Assembly (NCBI GenBank): GCA_934667175.1
Contig: CAKULN010000020.1
Location: forward strand, 1-50,867
DNA length: 50,867 nucleotides
Direction: 5' to 3'
Source of the DNA: an uncultured Bacteroidales bacterium
GTDB taxonomy: Bacteria > Bacteroidota > Bacteroidia > Bacteroidales > UBA932
Positions 1-9,512 of this stretch are shown here, piece by piece (the first letter of the stretch is position 1; every line of letters starts with the position of its first letter). The notes under the pieces are model-generated. The model worked only from the letters and a program-made list of their open reading frames with translations. It was not told where the DNA came from and searched no databases. The translations under genes were made by a program, and so were the position numbers.

Positions 1-64
<64 letters not shown>

Positions 65-128
65 AGCGCAACAAACTGTTGCAGAATGAAGGATTGCTAA
101 ACACTCTCCGTCTTTCCCAAACTTTCGC

Positions 129-136
129 TATCTTTG
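129..136 (+). promoter_or_regulatory. Putative Bacteroidota -7 box (TATCTTTG) for obgE
   Basis: TATCTTTG matches the TAnnTTTG -7 consensus of the Bacteroidota primary sigma factor and lies 26 bases before the obgE ATG. No clear TTTG is seen at the usual -33 position. The box is therefore supported by one element and by its location only. Confidence 0.45.
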
Positions 137-162
137 TAACTTATTATTAAGCAAAAACGACT

Positions 163-1155
163 ATGCCAGACAGCAACTTTATAGACTACGTGAAGATCTG
201 GTGCGCTTCGGGGCACGGGGGTGCGGGATCTATGCACCTTTACAGGGCTAAGTATGTGCCTAAGGGGGGACCTGACGGAGGAGACGGGGGACGAGGAGGG
301 CATATTATCCTCAAGGCCAACCCTCAATTCTGGACGCTGATCCACTTGAAGTACCGCAAACACATCAAGGCAGAGGACGGGGGGCACGGTGAGGGCGGTC
401 TCAGGACCGGAAAGAATGGCGAGGATGTCATTCTGGACGTACCGGTCGGCACTGTCGCCAAGGATGCCGAGACCGGAGAGGTACTGTTCGAGATGATGGA
501 ACCGGGGCAGACACGGATTCTCTGCAAAGGAGGACGCGGAGGACTTGGCAACAACAACTTCAAGACGGCCACCAATCAGACACCTCGTTTCGCCCAACCT
601 GGTGAGGACGGTCAGGAAGGCTGGTTCATCCTTGAACTGAAAGTGCTGGCGGATGTCGGGCTTGTGGGCTTCCCTAACGCGGGAAAATCCACCCTGTTGG
701 CAGCGATCACTGCGGCAAAGCCGAAAATCGCAAACTACGCCTTCACAACGCTGGAGCCGAACCTCGGAATCGTCAAATACTATGACGACCAATCATTTGT
801 AATGGCCGACATTCCAGGGATCATCGAGGGCGCGCACGAAGGGAGGGGCATCGGAATACGCTTCCTCCGCCACATCGAAAGAAACTCGGTGCTGCTCTTC
901 ATGGTCTCGGCGGAAGAAGATGACATCAAGGCAAGCTACGAGACCTTGCTCAATGAACTTAAGGAATATAACCCCGAACTTCTCGATAAGGACCGTGTCC
1001 TTGCCATCACCAAATGCGACCTGATCGACAAGGACATCGAGAAGGAGATTGAGCCTACCCTTCCTAAAGGGATTCCTCACGTGTTCATCTCATCAATCAG
1101 CGGGGAGGGCGTCAAGGAATTAAAGGATATGCTATGGTCAGCGCTTCACTCATAG
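163..1155 (+). CDS. obgE: Obg/CgtA family GTPase
   Basis: Essential ribosome-associated GTPase acting in large-subunit assembly and stress signalling in the cytoplasm. The 330-residue length is normal for the family. The glycine-rich Obg fold fills about residues 1-158. The G domain follows with G1 GFPNAGKST near 166, G3 [14 protein letters not shown] near 213, G4 TKCD near 282 and G5 SSISGEG near 308. There is no long C-terminal extension. The ATG at 163 fits the conserved N-terminus (FIDYVKI). The 3' end overlaps the start of the PAP2 gene by 22 bases, so the two are probably translationally coupled. Identification is secure. Confidence 0.97.
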   Translation: MPDSNFIDYVKIWCASGHGGAGSMHLYRAKYVPKGGPDGGDGGRGGHIILKANPQFWTLIHLKYRKHIKAEDGGHGEGGLRTGKNGEDVILDVPVGTVAKDAETGEVLFEMMEPGQTRILCKGGRGGLGNNNFKTATNQTPRFAQPGEDGQEGWFILELKVLADVGLVGFPNAGKSTLLAAITAAKPKIANYAFTTLEPNLGIVKYYDDQSFVMADIPGIIEGAHEGRGIGIRFLRHIERNSVLLFMVSAEEDDIKASYETLLNELKEYNPELLDKDRVLAITKCDLIDKDIEKEIEPTLPKGIPHVFISSISGEGVKELKDMLWSALHS

Positions 1156-1826
1156 GTTTCCTTCACAGAATCGACCAGAACGCCACGCTATTCCTTAACA
1201 GTCTAAGCACACCTATGACCGACCAGTTGTGGGTGCTGATGTCTGACAAGACGGTGTGGATTCCTGCCTACGCGCTCTGCGCTTACTTCCTGTTCCGCAG
1301 GTTAGGCTGGAAAAAGGCTTCGATTGTCTTGATTTCCATCGGGTTAGCCTTTGGGCTTTGCGATCAGTTCTCAACCATAGTAAAGCATTCCGTTGACAGG
1401 CTGAGACCAAGCTACAGCGCCAGGATGCTGCTCGGAGGACTGAACCTTCTCGAAGGACGCGGAGGTTTCTTCGGATTCTTCTCGGCACACGCGGCTAACG
1501 CCTTCGCTCTGGCCATGTGCCTGATCATCGGATTCAGGAATGACCGGACACACACCTATAACGCATTCTACAAGTTCGCCCTTACGTGGGCGGCTCTCGT
1601 GGCGGCCAGCAGGATATTCGTCGGGAAACATTATCTCGGCGACGTGGTTGTCGGTGCGATCATCGGACTGACTATAGGTTACTTTGCCGGAATGCTGGCC
1701 AGATATGTCATCCAGACCCGCATCGACAAAGTTCCTGTCACCGGTCTCACTATGGTTTTCGATGAGAGGAGAAAGCCTATAACTCTGACAAAACCTTCTC
1801 CATCCGGTTCCCGCGGGAACCTTTGA
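1134..1826 (+). CDS. PAP2-superfamily membrane phosphatase
   Basis: Integral-membrane acid phosphatase of the PAP2 superfamily, whose members act on lipid phosphates such as undecaprenyl pyrophosphate or phosphatidylglycerophosphate. The three motifs are visible: KHSVDRLRP (about 83-91), a Ser-Ala-His core near 118 instead of the usual PSGH, and [12 protein letters not shown] (about 158-169). Several hydrophobic helices surround them. It starts inside the end of obgE, which suggests coupling. Its 3' end runs 50 bases into the 3' end of murF on the other strand, so the two genes converge with overlapping tails. The substrate is not determinable from sequence; BacA-independent undecaprenyl-PP phosphatase is one possibility. 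Confidence 0.88.
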   Translation: MVSASLIGFLHRIDQNATLFLNSLSTPMTDQLWVLMSDKTVWIPAYALCAYFLFRRLGWKKASIVLISIGLAFGLCDQFSTIVKHSVDRLRPSYSARMLLGGLNLLEGRGGFFGFFSAHAANAFALAMCLIIGFRNDRTHTYNAFYKFALTWAALVAASRIFVGKHYLGDVVVGAIIGLTIGYFAGMLARYVIQTRIDKVPVTGLTMVFDERRKPITLTKPSPSGSRGNL

Positions 1827-3375
1827 TCAGGATTGTGTGGCCGGAAACAGGGTGCTCTTTCAGCCAGACTACCAAATCATCTGATGTCGGGAACCATTTA
1901 ATATTTGAGGCCAAGTCGATGGATAGTGAGCCAAGTCGAACTTCCGGCCCTTCGACAAGCTCAGGGACCGGAGTGGACGGCTCAGAGACCGGAGTGGACG
2001 GCTCAGAGACCGGAGCGGAAGACTCAGGGGTCGAAGAGGTAGACTTAGGGGCCGAAGTGGACGGATGGTGAGCCTGTCGAACCATCCGCTCCGAAGCCAG
2101 AGCCTTGCGGAACTCTTCTCCTACGAGGCAAACCATATCCAGATTCATTGCGGCCAACTTTTCCAACACGATAATATGCTCTGATACAGACTCCCCCCCA
2201 AGCTCGCGCATTTCCCCGAGCATAGCGGCTTTCAAAGGTGCCTGAACCAAGGCAAGGTTGTCAAGCGCCGCGGCCATACTTGTAGGATTGGCATTGTAGG
2301 CATCCTCGATCAGAATGTTACGCTCGGTCTTCTCCAACTGAGAGCGATTGTTTTTAGGAATATATTCACTCACTGCCTGAAGCGCATCTTCGAGGGAAAC
2401 TCCGAAATGGAGACCGACTGCTATGGCTGTGGCGATGTTGTTGGCGTTGTAGGCGCCGGCGAGGTGGGTTTCCAGACAAAGAAGGTTTTCGGTACAGTCA
2501 TGATTTGTTATCGGCCCTTCGGCAAGCTCAGGGACCGAAGGGTTTCCGGTCGCTGAGCTTGTCGAAGCGTCCGGGTCGGTGACGGAATCCGGGATGGCCA
2601 TGCGGACAAACGGATGATCGGCGTCGGACGGCAGAACAATCGCCCCCCAATAATCCACACCATACTCAAAGGCCTTCAACCCCTTGCGCTCAGCAGCCAT
2701 CCCAACCAAAACCTGATCATCAGCATTCAGGAATATGCCCGTTCCGTGTTCAAGAATATAGTCGTATAGTTTTCCTTTCGCCTTCTTGACTCCATCAAAA
2801 CTACCGAATCCGAGCAGGTGGCCTTTGCCGACATTGGTGATGATTCCATAATCAGGTTCAGAGACTTTGACCAGTTTCTCGATGTCGTCAGGATGGCTGG
2901 CTCCGATCTCGATCACGGCTATCTGTGTCTTGGAATTGATGCCGAGGACAGACAGTGGAACACCGATGTCATTGTTCAAGTTGCCTTGCGTGGAAGTGAC
3001 GTTGTACTTGACCGACAGCACTCTCGTGATCAATTCCTTGGTCGTGGTCTTGCCGTTGGTCCCCGTCAATCCTATGACCGTCAAACGTTTGCCATCCACA
3101 AACGTGTTCTCTCTATGATGATGTGCAAGAGCTTGCAAAGCCTCCAACGTGTCAGGGACGGCGATAACGCGCGGGTCCCCTGACGCAGCCGCAGCTGAGT
3201 TTTCGTCCACCACAGCATAACGAGCCCCGGCCTCAAGAGCCTTGAGGGCATATTCATTACCATCAAAATTCTCTCCCTTCAGCCCGAAGAACATCTCTCC
3301 CCCACTGATTGCCCGGCTGTCCGTTGTCACACGACCGCATTCCTTAAAAGCGGCATATAGTCTTTGTACATCCAT
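1777..3375 (-). CDS. murF: UDP-MurNAc-tripeptide:D-Ala-D-Ala ligase (MurF) with REP-encoded insertions
   Basis: Cytoplasmic ATP-dependent ligase that adds D-Ala-D-Ala to the UDP-MurNAc-tripeptide in peptidoglycan synthesis. The P-loop GLTGTNGKTTTKE is at about 103-115. The Mur central motif EIGASHPDDIE and the late IEDAYNANPTS motif are present. At 532 residues it is about 80-100 longer than typical MurF. The excess comes from two low-complexity stretches, one carrying PELAEGP and one carrying VRQAHHP and PELVEGP. These are translated REP-like DNA repeats inserted without breaking the frame. The start ATG lies in the context GAATATG. A G7 run occurs within the gene, in frame. Confidence 0.95.
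   Translation of the reverse strand: MDVQRLYAAFKECGRVTTDSRAISGGEMFFGLKGENFDGNEYALKALEAGARYAVVDENSAAAASGDPRVIAVPDTLEALQALAHHHRENTFVDGKRLTVIGLTGTNGKTTTKELITRVLSVKYNVTSTQGNLNNDIGVPLSVLGINSKTQIAVIEIGASHPDDIEKLVKVSEPDYGIITNVGKGHLLGFGSFDGVKKAKGKLYDYILEHGTGIFLNADDQVLVGMAAERKGLKAFEYGVDYWGAIVLPSDADHPFVRMAIPDSVTDPDASTSSATGNPSVPELAEGPITNHDCTENLLCLETHLAGAYNANNIATAIAVGLHFGVSLEDALQAVSEYIPKNNRSQLEKTERNILIEDAYNANPTSMAAALDNLALVQAPLKAAMLGEMRELGGESVSEHIIVLEKLAAMNLDMVCLVGEEFRKALASERMVRQAHHPSTSAPKSTSSTPESSAPVSEPSTPVSEPSTPVPELVEGPEVRLGSLSIDLASNIKWFPTSDDLVVWLKEHPVSGHTILIKGSRGNRMEKVLSEL
1943..2089. repeat. REP-like repeat cluster inside murF
   Basis: Begins with CTTCGACAAGCTCAGGGACC, continues as tandem degenerate units of about 18 bases (GGACGGCTCAGAGACCGGAGT type), and ends with the inverted partner GAGCCTGTCGAAC. 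The tract keeps the murF frame and encodes the Ser/Thr/Pro-rich segment before the last 35 or so residues of the protein. Confidence 0.8.
2512..2576. repeat. REP-like inverted pair inside murF
   Basis: Two oppositely oriented copies of the repeat core, CTTCGGCAAGCTCAGGGACC and CTGAGCTTGTCGAAGCG, separated by about 15 bases. They are read through in frame by murF and encode the segment with SSATGNPSVPELAEGP. The arrangement resembles a REPIN. Confidence 0.75.
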
Positions 3376-3405
3376 ATTCGTTTGCTATTTTCTATCTATA
3401 CAAAA

Positions 3406-3427
3406 TCCTCCCCTTCCAAAGGGAGGA
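3406..3427. terminator. GC-rich hairpin between dut and murF
   Basis: TCCTCCC and GGGAGGA form a 7-bp stem around a short loop, between the dut stop and the murF start on the minus strand. No strong T run follows, so it may be an attenuator or processing site rather than a true terminator. Confidence 0.35.
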
Positions 3428-3455
3428 ATCATATTCAATGAATCTGAAAGGACTT

Positions 3456-3899
3456 TCACTTCTTCCCTGTACTACCCCAACCTCCGGCGCCACGCTCAGT
3501 TTCCGAGAGCACCTCGACATCCTCCCACTCGACACGTTCGTGACGGGCAACAACCATCTGGGCAATCCGCTCACCGGGAACAATCTCGAAAGGCTCGTTG
3601 GAAAGATTCACCAGTGAAGTCTTCAACTCTCCACGGTAATCAGCGTCAACCGTTCCGGGACTGTTGATCACAGTGATTCCATGCTTTGTGGCCAGACCGC
3701 TGCGCGGACGGACCTGCGCCTCATAGCCGACCGGAAGTTCAATGAATATGCCCGTAGGCACCAGAACCCTTTCCAACGGCTTCAGCACGATAGGCTCCTT
3801 GATGTCAGCCCTCAGATCCATGCCCGCTGACGCCTCGGTGGCATAAGCGGGATCCGGCCATTGGCTCTTGTTTACTATCTTGACTTTCAATGCATTCAT
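3456..3899 (-). CDS. dut: Deoxyuridine 5'-triphosphate nucleotidohydrolase (dUTPase)
   Basis: Hydrolyses dUTP to dUMP and pyrophosphate, keeping uracil out of DNA. All five motifs of trimeric dUTPases are visible in order: [33 protein letters not shown] and the C-terminal GAGGWGSTG arm, which closes over the active site. The start at 3899 ([10 protein letters not shown]) gives 147 residues, normal for the family. A longer upstream reading adds a tail that is not dUTPase-like. The start codon sits in GAATATG. The gene is followed on the same strand by murF. Confidence 0.95.
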   Translation of the reverse strand: MNALKVKIVNKSQWPDPAYATEASAGMDLRADIKEPIVLKPLERVLVPTGIFIELPVGYEAQVRPRSGLATKHGITVINSPGTVDADYRGELKTSLVNLSNEPFEIVPGERIAQMVVARHERVEWEDVEVLSETERGAGGWGSTGKK

Positions 3900-3968
3900 A
3901 TTCAATCCATCAAAATATAAATGGAATGTGTGCCCTATAATATTCATAGGACACACACTTTTATTCGC

Positions 3969-5180
3969 TTAGGAATTTACCTCCTCCCCTTCCTTCTTGT
4001 CCGGAATGATGAGGTTCAGGATGACGCCCACAACCGAGGCGAGACCTATGCCGGCGAGGGAGAATTTGCCGAAGCTGATGACCGCGCCACCGATTCCGAT
4101 GGTCAGGATGAGCGAGGCGATGATCAGGTTGCGGGTCTTGTTCATGTCGATCTGAGCCTTGACAAGGTTGTTGATGCCGACTGATGCAATGCTACCGAAA
4201 AGGAGCAGCATGATGCCACCGAGTACAGCTGTCGGAATGGTCTGAATGGCAGCACCGACCTTTCCCACGAGAGAAATCAAGATAGCAGAAAGAGCGGCAA
4301 TTCTCATGCAGGACGGGTCTGTCACCTTGGTAAGTGACACAGCACCAGTAACTTCCGAATATGTCGTCACAGGAGCACCACCAAGGAATGCAGCCAACGT
4401 GCAGGCAAGACCATCACCCAACATCGTGCGGTGCAGTCCCGGATCCTTCACGAAATCCTTGCCTGCGATCTCGCTGATCGCATAGACATCGCCCACATGC
4501 TCGATTATAGGAGCGATCGCGACTGGAGCCATGAACACGATGGCCTGCCATGAGAGGCTCATCTTCGAGAAATGCGGAAGCTGGAACCAAGGGGCGTTAG
4601 CCACACCGCTGAAATCCATTGAGCTTCTGTAGAATATCACGGCCACGATGTAGCCGGCAAGGGCGCCGAACACAACCGGTATAAGTTTTATCATACCTTT
4701 GCCCCAGCAAGAGCATACAATCGCGACAAAGAGTGACACTAGGGCAAGAATCCAGTTCTTGCTGGCCATGTCGACACCCGTTCCTGCCAGGGAAAGACCT
4801 ATCAGGATGATGACCGGTCCGATCACAATCGGAGGGAAAAGTTTCTTGATGAAGCTGACGCCGAAAAGTTTGACAAGGAAACTCATCAGGATGTACACCA
4901 GACCCACAGCGACAAGTCCGCAGAACATTCCGGACAGTCCATAGAGTTCTGTCGCCTTGATGATCGGAGCGATGAAAGCGAAGCTACTGCCAAGGTAAAT
5001 CGGAACCTTTCCTCCGGTTACCGCATGGAAAAGAAGAGTGCCGAGACCGGCCGCGAGAAGAGCGATGGCAGGATCAAATCCGACCAGAAGCGGGACGAGA
5101 ACCGTGGAGCCAAAGGCCACGAACATGAACTGAACTCCGACAATGGATCGTTTCAGTGGGGATAAGGTGTGTTGTGACAT
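3969..5180 (-). CDS. uraA: Uracil permease, NCS2/UraA family
   Basis: Inner-membrane nucleobase:proton symporter. The 403-residue protein is almost wholly hydrophobic with about 14 predicted helices. It carries the family signature region with Glu-His ([12 protein letters not shown]) and a second short-helix motif, [10 protein letters not shown]. Family membership (NCS2) is clear. Uracil rather than xanthine is preferred from the overall UraA-like sequence but is not proven. The charged C-terminus ([10 protein letters not shown]) is cytoplasmic. It is separated by only 10 bases from lptG upstream and is probably co-transcribed with it. Confidence 0.88.
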   Translation of the reverse strand: MSQHTLSPLKRSIVGVQFMFVAFGSTVLVPLLVGFDPAIALLAAGLGTLLFHAVTGGKVPIYLGSSFAFIAPIIKATELYGLSGMFCGLVAVGLVYILMSFLVKLFGVSFIKKLFPPIVIGPVIILIGLSLAGTGVDMASKNWILALVSLFVAIVCSCWGKGMIKLIPVVFGALAGYIVAVIFYRSSMDFSGVANAPWFQLPHFSKMSLSWQAIVFMAPVAIAPIIEHVGDVYAISEIAGKDFVKDPGLHRTMLGDGLACTLAAFLGGAPVTTYSEVTGAVSLTKVTDPSCMRIAALSAILISLVGKVGAAIQTIPTAVLGGIMLLLFGSIASVGINNLVKAQIDMNKTRNLIIASLILTIGIGGAVISFGKFSLAGIGLASVVGVILNLIIPDKKEGEEVNS

Positions 5181-5190
5181 AAATATTAAG

Positions 5191-6282
5191 TTATTTAGAA
5201 GCTCGATTATACAAAACGGCGGCGATCACGCCGAATATCACGTTAGGCAGCCACAGAGCGACCACTGGCGGCAACGCTCCGGAATAGACAAACATCTGGC
5301 TGAATCTCATGAACAGGATGTAGGTGAAACTGAGGCCGATACCTATTCCTATGTTCAGACCGATACCTCCCCTGCGCTTTCTTGAGGAAAGGCTCACGCC
5401 CATAAGGGTCAGGATGAAAGCCGAGAACGGAAGCGCGAAACGGTTGTGTTTCTCGATGAGGGCATACATCACATTGGCATCCCCTCTCATCTTCTGTGTA
5501 GCGATCAACTGGTTAAGCGGTCCCGCCGGAAGTGTCTCAACAGTCTTCTTGTTGCGGTAGAAGTCCGTGACTGTCAAACTCAAGACCGTGTCCAACTCCG
5601 CTCCGGTGGTCACACGATCCTGAAGTCCATCCGTGTAGTCCCTGATGAAGTAGTTCTTCAATCTCCAACCACCGAAAGTACTGTCCCACACAGCTTTGTC
5701 AGCCGAAATCTTCTTCACGAGCCGATTGTTCTCGATGTCCTCCAATGTAAAATCGTAGGCAGTGTTGTTCCATGAGCTGAACGACTCCACAGACACGAAC
5801 TTCCCGGGATTGATCTGGTAATGGACATTGTTTGAAGACAATGAGTTTCGATGCTTCACGTACTTCATCTCGAAATTGATTCGCTGGACATTGGCCCTCG
5901 GAATGACCCAAAGGTTCAGGGACAGGGACAGGGTGGCGATGAGGAAAGCGGATACCATGTATGGAACCATCATCCTTTTGTAACTAACGCCACAGGACAG
6001 GATAGCGATGATCTCACTGTTGGCGGCCATCCTGGAGGTGAAGAATATCACCGTGATGAAGACGAACAGCGGACTGAACATATTCACAAAATAAGGAACG
6101 AAGTTCACGTAATAATCGAACACTATGGCATGAAGAGGAGCCTTGTTCTCGACAAAATGGTTGATCTTCTCGCTTATGTCGAAGATTATGACGATTCCGA
6201 TGATGAGAAGAAGGGCGATAAAGAAGGTCATGATGAACTTCTTTATGATGTACCAGTCTATCTTCTTCAGTCCCACGCTCAT
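5191..6282 (-). CDS. lptG: LptF/LptG-family permease (YjgP/YjgQ), LPS export
   Basis: Transmembrane subunit of the LptB2FG ABC transporter that extracts LPS from the inner membrane. The 363 residues have the expected architecture: helices at the N-terminus (about 10-120), a periplasmic beta-jellyroll domain (about 125-270) and C-terminal helices. The N-terminal KKIDWYIIKKFI is typical of the family. LptF and LptG are hard to tell apart from one sequence; Bacteroidota often carry two or three paralogues. It lies 4 bases after tgt and 10 bases before uraA, so the three probably form one transcript. Confidence 0.85.
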   Translation of the reverse strand: MSVGLKKIDWYIIKKFIMTFFIALLLIIGIVIIFDISEKINHFVENKAPLHAIVFDYYVNFVPYFVNMFSPLFVFITVIFFTSRMAANSEIIAILSCGVSYKRMMVPYMVSAFLIATLSLSLNLWVIPRANVQRINFEMKYVKHRNSLSSNNVHYQINPGKFVSVESFSSWNNTAYDFTLEDIENNRLVKKISADKAVWDSTFGGWRLKNYFIRDYTDGLQDRVTTGAELDTVLSLTVTDFYRNKKTVETLPAGPLNQLIATQKMRGDANVMYALIEKHNRFALPFSAFILTLMGVSLSSRKRRGGIGLNIGIGIGLSFTYILFMRFSQMFVYSGALPPVVALWLPNVIFGVIAAVLYNRASK

Positions 6283-6286
6283 ATTC

Positions 6287-7432
6287 CTAAAGTCTTGAAC
6301 TTATTTTCTTTACGGTCGTCTCTTTCCACGAAGCAAAATCACCAGCTTCGATGTGCTCACGCGCGGCACGCACAAGATCGAGGTAAAAGGCAAGGTTGTG
6401 CTCACTCGCGATCATCGCGGCGAACATCTCCTTCGCAATGAAAAGATGATGCAGGTAGGCTCTTGAATATGTCCGGTCAACAAAAGATGCCCCTTGCGGA
6501 TCGATAGGAGAGAAATCCTCCGCCCATTTGGAATTGCGCATATTCATTATGCCGTTCCAAGTAAAGAGCATTCCGTTGCGGCCGTTGCGGGTAGGCATCA
6601 CGCAGTCGAACATGTCCACTCCCCTTGCGATCCCTTCCAGGATGTTGGCAGGCGTGCCGACACCCATAAGGTACCTCGGCCTGTTGTCAGGCAGGATAGG
6701 GCAGACGAGCTCAAGCATTTCGTACATCTTGTCAGTAGGCTCTCCAACCGCAAGTCCGCCGATTGCGAAACCTCCGACCGCCGGATCGTCCCCGGCAAGG
6801 CTCACGACGTGATCAACCGCCCTCTTGCGAAGCTCCGGGTAGACGCAGCCCTGGATTATCGGGAACATCACCTGATTGTACCCGTACAGCGGCTCGGTCT
6901 CGCAGAAGTGCTTGAAATAGCGTTCCAACCAACCTTGGGTCAGTCTCAAGGACTTGGCCGCATACCTCTCATCCGCATCACCAGGACAGCACTCATCGAG
7001 TGCCATCATGATGTCGGCGCCGATCACCCTTTGGGTGTCGACATTGTTCTCAGGTGTGAAAGTGTGCCTTGAGCCGTCTATGTGAGACTGAAAACGGCAG
7101 CCTTCCTCTGTGATCTTGCGGATCTTGGTCAGAGAAAACACCTGAAAACCACCACTGTCAGTCAAAATCGGCCTGTCCCAGTTCTCGAACTTGTGCAGTC
7201 CTCCGGCCTTGCGCAGAATGTCAAGCCCCGGCCTCAGATAGAGATGATAGGTGTTGCCCAGGATGATCTCGGCCTTGATGTCCTCCTTCAAATCCCTGTG
7301 ATAGACCCCCTTGACGGAGCCGACGGTTCCGACAGGCATGAATATCGGAGTCCTCACCTCACCGTGATCGGTGGTGAACACTCCTGTCCTTGCCCTTGAT
7401 CCGGGGTCTCTCGCTATCTCTCTGAAAACCAT
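6287..7432 (-). CDS. tgt: tRNA-guanine transglycosylase
   Basis: Exchanges guanine-34 for preQ1 in GUN-anticodon tRNAs, the committed insertion step of queuosine biosynthesis. The 381 residues contain TPIFMPVGT, LGNTYHLYLRPG, the active-site segment DSGGFQVFS, the GGFAIGGLAVGE loop and the nucleophile region FDCVMPTRNGRNG. The usual zinc site (CxCxxC followed by His) is not intact: before SRAYLHHL the sequence reads FVDRTY where the cysteines should be. As far as I recall, Bacteroides Tgt proteins share this loss. The first gene of a tgt-lptG-uraA unit, with a TATCTTTG box just upstream. Confidence 0.95.
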   Translation of the reverse strand: MVFREIARDPGSRARTGVFTTDHGEVRTPIFMPVGTVGSVKGVYHRDLKEDIKAEIILGNTYHLYLRPGLDILRKAGGLHKFENWDRPILTDSGGFQVFSLTKIRKITEEGCRFQSHIDGSRHTFTPENNVDTQRVIGADIMMALDECCPGDADERYAAKSLRLTQGWLERYFKHFCETEPLYGYNQVMFPIIQGCVYPELRKRAVDHVVSLAGDDPAVGGFAIGGLAVGEPTDKMYEMLELVCPILPDNRPRYLMGVGTPANILEGIARGVDMFDCVMPTRNGRNGMLFTWNGIMNMRNSKWAEDFSPIDPQGASFVDRTYSRAYLHHLFIAKEMFAAMIASEHNLAFYLDLVRAAREHIEAGDFASWKETTVKKISSRL

Positions 7433-7451
7433 TCTTCCAAAATTTAACCCT

Positions 7452-7489
7452 CAAAGATAGTGATTTTTAGCCGAAAACTCGTACATTTG
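7452..7489. promoter_or_regulatory. Divergent -7 boxes between tgt and the MFS transporter
   Basis: On the minus strand TATCTTTG (7459-7452) faces tgt. On the plus strand TACATTTG (7482-7489) faces the MFS gene. Both fit TAnnTTTG. The -33 elements are weak, so the calls rest mainly on -7 matches in a 100-base divergent gap. Confidence 0.5.
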
Positions 7490-7532
7490 TTTGTTTTGAC
7501 CATGCGCAAATAACAAAAAAAACAATAACATT

Positions 7533-8849
7533 ATGAACAACAAGCACATCAGCCTCAGGCTGATCATCATGAACTTCCTCCAGTACGCCATTTGGGGAGC
7601 GTACCTGACCTCAATGGGAAGCTTCCTCGGCAAAGCCGGGCTCGGCCCACAGATCTGGCTTTTCTTCGCAACCCAAGGGTTTGTCTCCATATTCATGCCG
7701 GCCTTGATAGGCATCGTGGCCGACAGATGGATTCCGGCTCAGAAGACTCTTTCTCTCTGCCAGCTCATCGCCGGAGTCTCGATGTTCGCCACCGGACTGT
7801 ACGCCATGGGCAACGTCAACCTGACAGAAGGGGCTTACGTTGTCGGCCCAGACTTCAACTTCAGCGTCTTCTACATCCTTTACACGATCAGCGTGGCCTT
7901 CTACATGCCGACCATCGCCCTGACCAACTCCGTGGCCTACGCCGGACTTGAGGGTGCCGGGAAAGACACGGTGAAGGCATTCCCTCCGATACGTGTGTTC
8001 GGAACCGTCGGCTTCATCTGCACGATGCTCTTCGTGAACTTCATGAAAGATCCGTCAGGAATCCAGTACCAGCACAGCTATTTCCAGTTCTTCACCTCGG
8101 GAGTACTCAGTCTTGTCCTTGGATTCTATGCCCTGAGCCTTCCGAACGTCCCTGTCAAGAAAGCCAGCGGCAGCAGCTTCATGGAAGCCAGCGGGCTCAA
8201 GGCGTTCACCTTGTTCAAAGACAGGCAGATGGCCGTGTTCTTCATCTTCTCGATGCTTCTGGGGGCATCGCTTCAGATCACCAACGGCTACGCCAACTCG
8301 TTCATCTCCTCATTCGCAGGAAGTCCTGAATACGCCGACGCATGGGGCGCGCGCAACGCCAACGCTCTGATTTCCCTGAGTCAAATGTCCGAGACCCTGT
8401 GCATCCTCCTCATCCCGTTCTTCATGAAAAGGTTCGGAATCAAGAAGGTGATGCTCATCGCCATGTTCGCCTGGGTACTCAGGTTCGGTTTCTTCGGAAT
8501 CGGCAACCCTGGTTCTGGAGTATGGCTGTTCATCCTCTCCTGCCTCGTGTACGGCGTGGCGTTCGACTTCTTCAACATCTCTGGTTCACTCTATGTCAAT
8601 CGCCAGACATCCAAGGACATCCGTTCCAGCGCGCAAGGATTGTTCATGCTGATGACCAACGGCCTAGGAGCCTCAATCGGAACTTGGGCCGCCGGCAAGG
8701 TCGTGAACCATTACGTTTATAACGCCGCCCAGCCTGACTGGGCAATGGCCTGGTACATCTTCGCCGGCTACGCCATGATCGTCGGAATCCTGTTCGTCTT
8801 CCTGTTCAAGGATCCGGGCAAGGACGAGGAGTGCGACGGACAGGCCTAA
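7533..8849 (+). CDS. MFS nucleoside:proton symporter-like permease (NupG/XapB type)
   Basis: Twelve-helix inner-membrane transporter of 438 residues. The opening IIMNFLQYAIWGAYLTSMG and the internal ADRWIP and GSLYVNRQT stretches resemble the nucleoside:H+ symporter family (NupG, XapB). A role in nucleoside uptake is therefore likely; other small solutes cannot be excluded. It reads divergently from tgt, and its stop overlaps the stop of the zinc-ribbon gene on the opposite strand by 4 bases. Confidence 0.8.
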   Translation: MNNKHISLRLIIMNFLQYAIWGAYLTSMGSFLGKAGLGPQIWLFFATQGFVSIFMPALIGIVADRWIPAQKTLSLCQLIAGVSMFATGLYAMGNVNLTEGAYVVGPDFNFSVFYILYTISVAFYMPTIALTNSVAYAGLEGAGKDTVKAFPPIRVFGTVGFICTMLFVNFMKDPSGIQYQHSYFQFFTSGVLSLVLGFYALSLPNVPVKKASGSSFMEASGLKAFTLFKDRQMAVFFIFSMLLGASLQITNGYANSFISSFAGSPEYADAWGARNANALISLSQMSETLCILLIPFFMKRFGIKKVMLIAMFAWVLRFGFFGIGNPGSGVWLFILSCLVYGVAFDFFNISGSLYVNRQTSKDIRSSAQGLFMLMTNGLGASIGTWAAGKVVNHYVYNAAQPDWAMAWYIFAGYAMIVGILFVFLFKDPGKDEECDGQA

Positions 8850-9247
8850 CGTCTCTTCACGGGAATCGCCACCTCAATTCTGGAGAGTTCGAAAATCCGG
8901 CTCTCTGTCATGAAATACTTGATGTCGTAGCAACGATATTCATTATGATTCCTGACCTTGTGGTAGGATGTGACACAGTCAAATCTGTAGCCCATCTGCG
9001 CAAGGTCGGAATTGTTTATCGACGTCACGCCTTTGTCCAGAAGGGACGCCAATATCTCATGGTTGCGGTCAAGAGCCCCAATGGTCCTTAACCGCACTCC
9101 TTTCAGATGTCCTACGTTGACATAATGATAGCGGCTTTTGCAACGGACGCAGCAAAACTTCATGTCGCTACGTCCGTAAGGAAGGACATCTCCACACTCA
9201 AGACATCTGCCCCTCTGTTCTTCTTCTGTCTTATACATCTTTCCCAT
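8846..9247 (-). CDS. Zinc-ribbon hypothetical protein
   Basis: Not assigned to a named family. The N-terminal third holds two CxxC knuckles, CLEC and CVRC with a preceding FC, about 15 residues apart, which is typical of a structural zinc ribbon. The rest is mixed alpha/beta with many aromatic and basic residues and a basic C-terminus (PVKRR). Small cytoplasmic zinc-ribbon proteins of this kind are often nucleic-acid binders, but no function is claimed. Start could be Met1 or Met4. It converges on the MFS gene. Confidence 0.7.
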   Translation of the reverse strand: MGKMYKTEEEQRGRCLECGDVLPYGRSDMKFCCVRCKSRYHYVNVGHLKGVRLRTIGALDRNHEILASLLDKGVTSINNSDLAQMGYRFDCVTSYHKVRNHNEYRCYDIKYFMTESRIFELSRIEVAIPVKRR

Positions 9248-9512
9248 TCATTTAGCTGATGACCGCCACAAGCATTGCCATCAAAACAGCATTACCACAC
9301 ATCCTGCGCCCTCCCGCTTACCTATTACGCTCCCGAGCCTAATCTGTCGCAAGGGCAGCATGAATATGTCACCTCGGCAAATATGCTTAACAGAAACGGC
9401 AATTAAAAGGACTCAAAAGAAACTTCATGAATATTTTTCTGTTTCTTATCAAACTTGCCTCCGAAAGAAAATTCTTTGCAACTATAATATATTTCTTAAC
9501 AGGGTAAAAGAA

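Noticed and set aside
1943..2089. Repeat tract in murF as a CRISPR-like array
   Set aside because: Units are degenerate and contiguous without unique spacers; they belong to the REP family and are translated.
2192..2198. G7 run in murF as a phase-variation tract
   Set aside because: It is shorter, in frame, and in an essential core gene; no reason to infer switching.
5851..6441. 196-codon plus-strand frame with acidic composition
   Set aside because: Antisense to lptG and tgt, both secure; acidic Asp/Glu/His-rich composition is typical of reverse-complement reading.
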